This document shows positions 1 to 5,464 of a DNA stretch of 5,464 bases, piece after piece. Source of the DNA: JBAXLO01 sp037134755 (GTDB taxonomy: Bacteria; Bacteroidota; Bacteroidia; Bacteroidales; JACABE01); the NCBI GenBank assembly GCA_037134755.1, contig JBAXLO010000274.1, forward strand, positions 1 through 5,464, written 5' to 3'. The notes under the pieces were generated by a model. That model was not told where the DNA came from. It saw only the letters and a list, made by a program, of their open reading frames with translations, and ran no database searches. Both the position numbers and the translations under genes were made by a program. Within the stretch, counting starts at the first letter, position 1, and each line of letters begins with the position of its first letter.

Positions 1-60
1 TTTTTTCACCTATATAAAAGCTTTTTATTACTTTTACAACCAATTTAAAAACATTTTGGT

Positions 61-2916
61 ATGAAAAAATTAGGGATCCTAATTACTGTTATCCTCTTTG
101 GAGCACTTCATTTGTATAGTCAAAGCAATGCCGAACAAGAGATTAAGGCTGCCGAGCAAGTAATGCAAAGAGTACTGAATGATGGAGCTAAAGCTTTTGA
201 ATTTGTTAAAATACCACAAGCTGATGGCCTCGATTCTTACGAAGTACATGCCAAAGGCGGTAAGGTAAAAGTCATCGGCAGCAGCACTATAGCTATGTGT
301 CATGGGGCATATGACTATCTGCGCAAAGCATGTCACTTTCAATACACATGGACGAGTAGTTTATTGCCAAAGCCGACTACTTTTCCCGAATTCGACATAG
401 CAAAAACAACTAGTCCTTATCAGATGAGGCAGTACTACAATGTTTGTACTTATGGTTATACGATGGCTTTCTGGGGCTGGGATGAATGGCAGCGAGAACT
501 GGACTGGATGGCGTTGCATGGCATCAATATGCCTGTTGAAATGATGGGTCAGGAAGCGATATGGCAAAAAGTTTGGAAATCTTATGGCATCACCGATAAG
601 GAATTAGACGATTATTTTACAGGTCCGGCGTTTCTACCATGGCATCGCATGGGAAATGTAAATAAACATGGTGGTCCTGCTCCCCAATCATACTATAATA
701 GGAGTGTTGCGTTGCAGAAACAACTCCTTCAACGTATGCGAGAGCTTGGCATGATGCCTATTGTTCCTGCCTTTTCGGGATATGTGCCAAATGCAATCAA
801 GCGTGCGATACCGGGTATTAATATTTTGGATATGAAACCATGGTGTGGCTTCGACAAAGACTATGGTACACATATGTTGCTACCTTCTGAAAAACAGTTT
901 ACTGAAATTGGTAAGAAGTTTATAAATGAATACACCAAAGAGTTTGGGAAGTGCAAATATTACCTGGCCGATGCCTTTAACGAAATGGTTGTTCCAATTA
1001 AAAAGGATAAGAACAAGGAACTCGAGGAGTTTGGCAGTACAATATATAATAGTATACATCAGGCAGACCCGGATGCGGTGTGGGTTATGCAGGGTTGGTT
1101 GTTTTATAATGATAAAGGTTTTTGGGATAAGCCTGCCGTACAGTCATTCCTGAAGAATATTCCTGATGATAAGATGATAATCATCGACCTTGCCAACGAA
1201 TCTTTTCATGGTTGGCAGGAGCAAAACAATTTCTTTGGTAAGAATTGGATTTGTAGCTATATACACAATTACGGAGGCAGAACCCAATTGGGTGGTGATT
1301 TAGGTTTATTTGCAAGCGATGCCCCTAAAATGTTGGCTACGCCTAATCATGGCAAACTCTGTGGCTTTGGGATTTCTCCCGAAGGCATCAATCAAAATGA
1401 GGTAGTGTATGAATTGCTTACTGATGCTGCCTGGACTTACAAACCTATCGATTTAAATAAATGGATAGAGATGTGGTGCAACTCCCGTTATGGAATGTAC
1501 ACTCCTGAGATCAAGAAGTCTTGGGATTATCTTCGTAAATCTATTTATGGTCCTAATGGTTATTTTGCGCCCAACCTTTATCAGGAAAGGCCTTCATTAA
1601 ACCTTAACCATAAACTATATATGCCTGAGGAATTAGATAGTGCATATCATACCTTTTTTGAAAATGTAAAAGCAAATCCTAATAAGATAATGTTGGTTAA
1701 CGATTATTCAGAAGTTGCAACCTATGGAATGGGAGTGAAGGCCGATTTCTTTTTAAATAGAGCGATACAATTATATAAGAGGAAGGAAATTGAGAAATCG
1801 AAAGTTATGCTAAGAGATGCTATTTCGATGTTGTATCCTATTAATTATATGATGAACTACATCCCGGAATATAAAATTGAAACTTGGGTTAATCTTGCTC
1901 GTAAGTGGGGAGATAATGTTGATGAACAGAATTATTATGAAGAACAGGCCAAAAGACAGGTAACCGTTTGGGGAGGCCCTGTGTTATCAGAATATGCCTG
2001 CAAAACATGGGATGGTTTGATTAATAGTTATTATATCCCTCGATGGAAAATCTTTTATAATACATTATATAATAATGGTAGCGATACTTTATTGCAATGG
2101 GAGGAAAAGTGGATAACAACTCCCGGAAGTTATAATAACATTATGCCCGATGACTTGGAGATAGAAGGACATCCATTAGATAAGTCCAAATTCTTCAACA
2201 CTGATCCCTACAAAGATTATTTAACCATACATTCTAAAGCTCAAAAGGATGGTTCATATTTAATAAGTATTGAATCTAAAAACAAGACTTTAGATATTAT
2301 ATATTCTACTGATGGTTCCAATCCTCTTTTTTCATCATTACGATATGAAAAGCCTTTTATACTTAAAGCACCTGCACATATTAGAGCTCAAACATATAAA
2401 GATAGAAGAGAATATGGTAATGAAGCTGAATTAAAGTTATCGCTTTCGCTGAATAAAAAGGTAACATTAAAAGAAGAGCCCGATGGAAGGTATAAAGCCG
2501 AAAGTGGCAAAACCTTAACTGATGGAATTAACGGAACTACTGATTATACAGATGGCAAATGGCTGGGCTTCGAAGGTAAGGATATGGTAGCTACAATTGA
2601 CCTAGGGAAAGCTCAGACGGTAAATAAAATCTCTATAAATTACTTAGTTAATACTAATGCTTGGATATTTGCACCATTAAATGCAAGTTATGAATCTTCC
2701 AATAATGGAATTAATTTTAAAGAATTAAAGGTAAAAAGTGCGAGATTATCACCTATACAAAAAGATGTTAATTTAGATTATTTTGATTCTGATTTTGATA
2801 AAATAAACACAAGATATATTAGAATTACAGTAAAGAGTCCTAAGATTTGTCCCGAAGGGCATCCCGGAGCAGGGCAAAAGTGCTGGATATTTATTGATGA
2901 GATAACTGTAAATTAA
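61..2916 (+). CDS. Secreted alpha-N-acetylglucosaminidase (GH89, NAGLU family) with C-terminal accessory modules
   Basis: This 951-residue protein should hydrolyse terminal alpha-linked N-acetylglucosamine from glycans such as mucin O-glycans or heparan sulfate. Residues 1 to about 20 form a Sec signal peptide (MKK start, hydrophobic core, no lipobox Cys). About 25-110 match the NAGLU N-terminal domain and about 118-455 the TIM barrel, with hallmark stretches WGWDEW (138-143), DWMALHGIN (148-156), GQEAIW (163-168) and MGNV (197-200). Glu308 in DAFNEM and Glu441 in SPEGINQNE align with the two catalytic glutamates known for human NAGLU (E316, E446). An alpha-helical NAGLU C-terminal domain runs to about 690. 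Human NAGLU is 743 residues; the extra length is a chitobiase-C-like segment (about 735-795, YSTDGSNP) and an F5/8-type or CBM32-like domain (about 810-951), probably for glycan binding. The ATG fits because the signal peptide starts there. No T9SS tail is evident. Family call is secure; exact substrate is inferred. Confidence 0.96.
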   Translation: MKKLGILITVILFGALHLYSQSNAEQEIKAAEQVMQRVLNDGAKAFEFVKIPQADGLDSYEVHAKGGKVKVIGSSTIAMCHGAYDYLRKACHFQYTWTSSLLPKPTTFPEFDIAKTTSPYQMRQYYNVCTYGYTMAFWGWDEWQRELDWMALHGINMPVEMMGQEAIWQKVWKSYGITDKELDDYFTGPAFLPWHRMGNVNKHGGPAPQSYYNRSVALQKQLLQRMRELGMMPIVPAFSGYVPNAIKRAIPGINILDMKPWCGFDKDYGTHMLLPSEKQFTEIGKKFINEYTKEFGKCKYYLADAFNEMVVPIKKDKNKELEEFGSTIYNSIHQADPDAVWVMQGWLFYNDKGFWDKPAVQSFLKNIPDDKMIIIDLANESFHGWQEQNNFFGKNWICSYIHNYGGRTQLGGDLGLFASDAPKMLATPNHGKLCGFGISPEGINQNEVVYELLTDAAWTYKPIDLNKWIEMWCNSRYGMYTPEIKKSWDYLRKSIYGPNGYFAPNLYQERPSLNLNHKLYMPEELDSAYHTFFENVKANPNKIMLVNDYSEVATYGMGVKADFFLNRAIQLYKRKEIEKSKVMLRDAISMLYPINYMMNYIPEYKIETWVNLARKWGDNVDEQNYYEEQAKRQVTVWGGPVLSEYACKTWDGLINSYYIPRWKIFYNTLYNNGSDTLLQWEEKWITTPGSYNNIMPDDLEIEGHPLDKSKFFNTDPYKDYLTIHSKAQKDGSYLISIESKNKTLDIIYSTDGSNPLFSSLRYEKPFILKAPAHIRAQTYKDRREYGNEAELKLSLSLNKKVTLKEEPDGRYKAESGKTLTDGINGTTDYTDGKWLGFEGKDMVATIDLGKAQTVNKISINYLVNTNAWIFAPLNASYESSNNGINFKELKVKSARLSPIQKDVNLDYFDSDFDKINTRYIRITVKSPKICPEGHPGAGQKCWIFIDEITVN

Positions 2917-2933
2917 AAAGAGATTACAATTAA

Positions 2934-2984
2934 AAGTATAGCTTTAAGTTTGCATTGTAATAATACAAACTTAAAGCTATATTT
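2934..2984. terminator. Bidirectional intrinsic terminator between convergent genes
   Basis: The arms 2937-2952 and 2966-2981 are perfect 16-bp inverted repeats around a 13-nt loop. The stem extends three more pairs outward (two A-T and one G-U) to 2934 and 2984. It lies 17 bases after the glycosidase stop and 16 bases before the end of the opposing DUF1294 gene, so it can serve both transcripts. The U-tract is short on either side (TTT at 2982-2984 on the plus strand, CTTTTAA on the minus strand), so strength is uncertain, but the perfect symmetry and placement make a shared terminator the best reading. Confidence 0.8.
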
Positions 2985-3000
2985 ACCTGTAACACATCTA

Positions 3001-3285
3001 TTATTCTACATAATCTGTAAGGTAGTAGTTCAAGCCATGATAAATTACAAAAAGCCAGATAACAGCTATTACTAAAGTAATAATGTAGAAAGAAAATTTC
3101 TTTGTTTTATGATGAATAATAAACATCATAAGCATCATCATATACACACCTCCCAACAAGGCAAATACATGCAATGTAAACTCCGAAACTCGTCTTCTTC
3201 CTTGTATGGCATTCTTTTTATCTATAATAAAGGCAAGAATTGTTAAGATGTTAATAATAATTAAAAAAAGTAATACAATTTTCAT
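3001..3285 (-). CDS. DUF1294 family small inner-membrane protein
   Basis: A 94-residue hydrophobic protein with three likely membrane segments at about 2-21, 38-57 and 65-84. The family pattern is clear: DKKNA (22-26), a basic RRRVSE (30-35), LHVFALLGG (38-46) and HHKTKK (58-63), matching the usual DUF1294 order of DK..A, R.SE, LGG and HKT.K. Length is normal for the family. Its function is unknown; it is expected in the inner membrane with the basic loops in the cytoplasm. I chose the ATG at 3285. An in-frame TTG three codons upstream (3292-3294) lies inside a good -7 promoter box and so is unlikely to be the start. Two family positions look altered: the segment after GG reads VYMMM rather than the common W.G, and HHK replaces the usual RHK. 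The gene is a single unit, convergent with the glycosidase and divergent from the next lipoprotein. Confidence 0.88.
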   Translation of the reverse strand: MKIVLLFLIIINILTILAFIIDKKNAIQGRRRVSEFTLHVFALLGGVYMMMLMMFIIHHKTKKFSFYIITLVIAVIWLFVIYHGLNYYLTDYVE

Positions 3286-3291
3286 AGACTG

Positions 3292-3299
3292 CAAATTTA
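3292..3299 (-). promoter_or_regulatory. -7 promoter box (TAAATTTG) for the DUF1294 gene
   Basis: Read on the minus strand this is TAAATTTG, an exact fit to the Bacteroidota TAnnTTTG element. It ends only six bases before the ATG at 3285, so the expected transcription start falls on or next to the start codon. No TTG is found 17-23 bases upstream, so the -33 half is missing or weak. Confidence 0.5.
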
Positions 3300-3503
3300 A
3301 TTGATAAAAAAAATGTAAAGATACACTTGAAAACTGTAATTTCTACAATATCTTTTAAGTTTTATTAAATTTTAAGAAACAGATTTTTTAAAATAAATGT
3401 ATTTGTTTAAAAAACTTATCATAATTTAATGTGTTTATAATAGAAAACTTATAATTTTTTCACTTTTTAAAATAAAAAAGATATAGTATTATAATATATT
3501 TTG

Positions 3504-3511
3504 TAATTTTG
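3504..3511 (+). promoter_or_regulatory. -7 promoter box (TAATTTTG) for the first lipoprotein gene
   Basis: TAATTTTG matches the Bacteroidota TAnnTTTG element exactly and lies 50 bases before the ATG at 3562, giving a predicted leader of about 45 nt. No TTG occurs at the expected -33 distance. The rest of the divergent region 3286-3561 is extremely AT-rich and holds no other convincing signal. Confidence 0.5.
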
Positions 3512-3561
3512 CAGAAATTTTCAAAACAATATTAATATTCACATAAATAATCAAACAAATT

Positions 3562-4050
3562 ATGATTAAGAAAATTTTATATATTGCAATTGGGATTATA
3601 TTTATTGTAATTACAATTAAATGCAAAAAAGATAGTTCAGGAAACATTATCATTCCAGGAATTAATACTTCAATGTCAGCTAAAATTAATGGCGTAGATT
3701 GGTCATCTATAGTACGCGTTTGTAATAAATCGGGCAATACTATTACTTTAACCGGCACTTCGTTAGATGGCAAGATTGTAGTAGTTAATATTACTCCTAA
3801 TTTAGCAACAGATAGTTTGGCAATTAATACAAACTATAATTTATCATTAACTACAATGTATAAGGATTCGCTTAATACAAGTATAAATGATATATGTGTA
3901 GCTACAACAGGTACCGTAAAATTAACGCAATTAGATAAAACGCAAAAGTTAATTTCAGGTACATTTAGTTTCACAGCTCTTTCAACTTCGTTAATACCTA
4001 AAACAGTTACAGCAGGTGTTATTGAAAATGTTTCTTATGTTGGGAATTAA
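3562..4050 (+). CDS. Small lipoprotein, DUF6252-like
   Basis: A 162-residue envelope protein of unknown function. Residues 1-20 are a hydrophobic export signal followed by Cys21-Lys-Lys-Asp, the usual start of a mature Bacteroidota lipoprotein. The residue before the Cys is Lys rather than Gly, Ala or Ser, an atypical lipobox. The mature part is beta-rich: MSAKINGVDW (38-47) opens the domain, ITLTGTSLDG (61-70) and KIVVVNI (71-77) follow, then TGTVKLTQLD (116-125), ISGTFSF (131-137) and a closing VTAGVIENVSYV (149-160). This order (AKINGxxW, G.I.I.G, G.V.LT..D, ISGTF.F, G...NV.Y) is what I recall for DUF6252-type lipoproteins, but I could not run a profile search. Cys54 and Cys112 could form a disulfide. 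It has its own -7 box, and no terminator separates it from the next lipoprotein, so the two may be partly co-transcribed. Confidence 0.82.
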   Translation: MIKKILYIAIGIIFIVITIKCKKDSSGNIIIPGINTSMSAKINGVDWSSIVRVCNKSGNTITLTGTSLDGKIVVVNITPNLATDSLAINTNYNLSLTTMYKDSLNTSINDICVATTGTVKLTQLDKTQKLISGTFSFTALSTSLIPKTVTAGVIENVSYVGN

Positions 4051-4067
4051 AATTATTAGTAATTTTG
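4040..4067 (+). promoter_or_regulatory. Promoter (TTG-N17-TAATTTTG) for the second lipoprotein gene
   Basis: TTG at 4040-4042 and TAATTTTG at 4060-4067 are 17 bases apart, within the range known for Bacteroidota housekeeping promoters (TTG and TAnnTTTG). The -33 half lies inside the last codons of the preceding gene. The ATG at 4150 is about 75-80 nt downstream of the predicted start. The leader is almost entirely A and T, with no Shine-Dalgarno sequence, as is common in this phylum. Confidence 0.62.
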
Positions 4068-4149
4068 GCATCAAATTTGTTAAATCATAAATTCAATAAA
4101 TAAAAATCAAATACATTCATAATTAAATTAAAAATTAAATACTAACACA

Positions 4150-5025
4150 ATGAAAAAATTAAATTATTTAGTAGTAATTGCCTTATTATTTGTAGGCATC
4201 TTTTCAAGTTGTAAAAAAGACACAACTTCTAATCCACCGTCAATTAGTTTTGACAATTACAGTTCATACACTTTGCCGGCAGGTGTTACTTCCTGGACAA
4301 TAACAGGAAAAATAACTTCAGATGCAGGTTTATCAACAGTAAAATACTTTAAAGTTGATTCAATAGGTAATGAATCACAGATTGGTGCTTCTGTAACATC
4401 TTTTTCGGATGCTAACAATTTTAGTTTTTCACAGACACTTACCGGCATTACTTCTTTAACAAAATTAAAAGTCCAAGCTACTGATTCAAAAGATCAAACT
4501 GTATCTTCTATCTTTACTATTAATGTTGCATCTTCAGCAGTTGCTCCAACTTCATATCCTGGTAAAGAAATTGGTTCATACAATAATGTTTCTTTTGGAA
4601 GTTCTTTTGCTTCACTTGATGGTACAGTGTATTCATTAGCTAATGCAAAAACAAACTCTTCATTAGTAGATTTTATTTACTATTATAGTTCTGCTAATAA
4701 TGCTTCTATTTCAGCACCAGCTGATGCAAGTGTATTAAGCGTGTATTTTACTTCTGCGAGTGCTCCTGGCACATGGACAGTTCAAAACAACACAAAACTT
4801 TTAAAAGTTACAGGTGTTGATTTTGCAAATGTAACATCTGCTCAAATTAATGCTTTATCTCCAACTGATTTACATGTTCAAAATCTAGTTGCTGGTGATA
4901 TCTTTGCTTTCCAAACAGCTAGTACTAACACTGCATTCCCTAATAAAAAAGGTGTTGCACAAGTTGTTTCTGTTACAGGTACTGATGCAGGTTCTATTGT
5001 TTTAAATATTAAAGTAGCTAACTAA
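4150..5025 (+). CDS. Lipoprotein with Ig-like region, function unknown
   Basis: A 291-residue envelope lipoprotein. Residues 1-20 form a signal with the lipobox FSSC (18-21), and the mature protein starts CKKDTTSNPP. Residues about 30-126 read as one Ig or cadherin-like beta-sandwich (SISFDNYSSYTLPAG, TGKITSDAGLSTVKYF, LKVQATDSKDQTVSSIFTINV), a fold usual in surface proteins. About 138-291 form a second domain: GSYNNVSFGSSFASLDGTVYSLANAK, SSLVDFIYYYSSANNASISAPADASV, GDIFAFQTA (249-257) and a last strand GSIVLNIKV (281-289). I recall this second pattern (a YSL..AK..SS.VDFIYYY stretch, a SAPAD element, GD.FAF.T) from uncharacterised Bacteroidota lipoproteins but cannot give it a family name. 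The protein is rich in Ser, Thr, Asn and Ala and has no catalytic motif I recognise. The ATG is set by the MKK signal start; the gene has its own promoter and a strong terminator. Confidence 0.85.
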   Translation: MKKLNYLVVIALLFVGIFSSCKKDTTSNPPSISFDNYSSYTLPAGVTSWTITGKITSDAGLSTVKYFKVDSIGNESQIGASVTSFSDANNFSFSQTLTGITSLTKLKVQATDSKDQTVSSIFTINVASSAVAPTSYPGKEIGSYNNVSFGSSFASLDGTVYSLANAKTNSSLVDFIYYYSSANNASISAPADASVLSVYFTSASAPGTWTVQNNTKLLKVTGVDFANVTSAQINALSPTDLHVQNLVAGDIFAFQTASTNTAFPNKKGVAQVVSVTGTDAGSIVLNIKVAN

Positions 5026-5043
5026 GCTTTAAAAATATTTTTT

Positions 5044-5076
5044 AAAAAAGCTGCCTTAAATAAGGCAGCTTTTTTT
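5044..5076. terminator. Strong intrinsic terminator after the second lipoprotein gene
   Basis: The stem pairs AAAAAAGCTGCCTT (5044-5057) with AAGGCAGCTTTTTT (5062-5075), with a four-base loop and seven T residues at 5070-5076. It begins 18 bases after the stop codon. The A-run on the left arm means it also reads as a terminator on the minus strand, so it may shield the lipoprotein gene from leftward transcription out of the repeat region. Confidence 0.93.
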
Positions 5077-5150
5077 ATGCTCTTTAATCTCTAAAAGTAA
5101 GAAGATATTTCATAAAAATAGTGTTAACAAATTTCTCGATCATTTATTAT

Positions 5151-5191
5151 AATCTTATTTATTTCGGATTAATAATAAGATTTTTATTAAT
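5151..5191 (+). repeat. Imperfect hairpin region with two exclusive pairings
   Basis: AATCTTATT (5151-5159) pairs with AATAAGATT (5174-5182), and with one bulged T the stem grows by three pairs. A T-run (5181-5185) overlaps the end of the right arm, which would suit a weak plus-strand terminator. ATTAATAA (5168-5175) can instead pair with TTATTAAT (5184-5191), excluding the first stem. Only A and T pairs dominate both, so chance is a real alternative. Confidence 0.3.
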
Positions 5192-5241
5192 ACTTTATCA
5201 CGAATAAACTTTTTGTTTTCTTCCCAAAGAGGAATTGTTAA

Positions 5242-5304
5242 AAACTAAAAGAATCTTATTAAACCTATTTTGGTATGATAAACCTATTTATTATTGAAAA
5301 CCTA
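5242..5304 (+). repeat. Direct repeats AAACCTA at 18-19 bp spacing
   Basis: AAACCTA occurs at 5261-5267, 5280-5286 and 5298-5304, the first two extended to AAACCTATTT. A one-base-shorter relative, AAACTA, begins at 5242, nineteen bases before the first. The regular spacing of 19, 19 and 18 resembles iterons or a row of protein-binding sites, but no replication or regulator gene is nearby and the copies are short. Confidence 0.45.
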
Positions 5305-5342
5305 AAAACATAACTACCTGATCGAACTTACGGGTGAGGAAC

Positions 5343-5464
5343 ATTATAATACAGTATTGTATATTTACGTCCAAATATACGATATTATAATACAGTATTG
5401 AATATTTATGTCCAAATATACGATATTATAATACAGTATTGAATATTTATGTCCAAATATACGA
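5343..5464. repeat. 41-bp tandem repeat array, at least three copies, continuing past the window
   Basis: Units begin at 5343, 5384 and 5425; the third is one base short because the window ends. Units two and three are identical over 40 bases. Unit one differs at two places: T instead of A at unit position 18 (5360 against 5401) and C instead of T at position 26 (5368 against 5409). Each unit starts ATTATAATACAGTATT and ends CCAAATATACGAT. In unit one, GTATATTT (5359-5366) pairs perfectly with AAATATAC (5373-5380) around a six-base loop; in the other units the T-to-A change breaks one pair. The period is not a multiple of three and stops occur, so it is not coding. There are no variable spacers. 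Confidence 0.92.

Larger units (their letters stand above)
5077..5342. other. AT-rich intergenic region without a gene
   Basis: No open frame of credible length is present on either strand. It holds an imperfect hairpin at 5151-5182 (see the separate entry), a group of AAACCTA direct repeats at about 5242-5304, and a short stretch of higher GC (about 5318-5342, GATCGAACTTACGGGTGAGG) just before the 41-bp array. The last stretch stands out in its surroundings and could be a remnant or a boundary sequence, but I recognise no family. Confidence 0.6.

Noticed and set aside
16..25. Palindrome AAAAGCTTTT upstream of the glycosidase
   Set aside because: Short, AT-dominated and without loop or T-tract; likely chance, although it could be the tail of an upstream terminator that is cut off.
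29..36. TACTTTTA as a -7 box for the glycosidase gene
   Set aside because: It misses the final G of TAnnTTTG and has no TTG at the right distance; the true promoter may lie left of the window.
3286..3294. Upstream TTG start for the DUF1294 gene
   Set aside because: It would add only three residues and the TTG lies inside the -7 promoter box, so the ATG at 3285 is preferred.
3384..3414. Inverted repeat TTTTTTAAA / TTTAAAAAA in the divergent intergenic region
   Set aside because: Made only of A and T in a region that is nearly all A and T, so pairing of this length is expected by chance.
3489..3773. Minus-strand open frame of 94 codons opposite the first lipoprotein gene
   Set aside because: It overlaps the start of a gene with a clear signal and conserved pattern, shows no family motif, and reads as an antisense shadow.
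5275..5313. Twelve-codon open frame starting ATGATAAACCTA
   Set aside because: Too short, overlaps the AAACCTA repeats, has no conserved pattern and no promoter box upstream.
5343..5464. CRISPR array
   Set aside because: The whole 41-bp unit repeats with two substitutions only and there are no unique spacers between the copies; no cas gene is in the window. It is a plain tandem repeat.

Overview
The window looks like chromosomal DNA from an AT-rich member of the Bacteroidota. Three signs support this: two lipoproteins carry the Cys-Lys-Lys-Asp start typical of that phylum, three genes are preceded by boxes fitting the TAnnTTTG (-7) promoter element of that phylum, and none of the starts has a clear Shine-Dalgarno sequence. 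Genus or species cannot be told from what is here.

Layout. Positions 61-2916 (+) encode a complete exported alpha-N-acetylglucosaminidase of family GH89, with two extra C-terminal modules (a chitobiase-C-like segment and an F5/8-type/CBM32-like domain). It converges on a small minus-strand gene at 3001-3285 for a DUF1294 inner-membrane protein. A 16-bp perfect hairpin between them probably terminates both. A very AT-rich 276-bp divergent region then leads to two plus-strand lipoprotein genes. The first (3562-4050) resembles the DUF6252-type small lipoproteins. The second (4150-5025) has an Ig-like middle part and a C-terminal domain I cannot name. Each has its own TAATTTTG box, and the second is followed by a strong terminator at 5044-5076.

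Positions 5077-5464 hold no gene. This stretch contains an AT-rich hairpin region, a set of AAACCTA direct repeats spaced 18-19 bp apart, and, at the very end, a 41-bp tandem repeat of at least three copies that runs out of the window. Each repeat unit contains a hairpin and a minus-strand match to the -7 box.

How the parts fit. The GH89 enzyme would remove terminal alpha-linked N-acetylglucosamine from host or mucin-type glycans, or from heparan sulfate, in the periplasm or outside the cell. Nothing in the other three genes ties them to that pathway, and no SusC/SusD pair or sulfatase is visible in the window. The two lipoproteins are probably envelope or surface proteins of unknown role. 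I see no clear new biological system; the most unusual element is the 41-bp array at the right edge.
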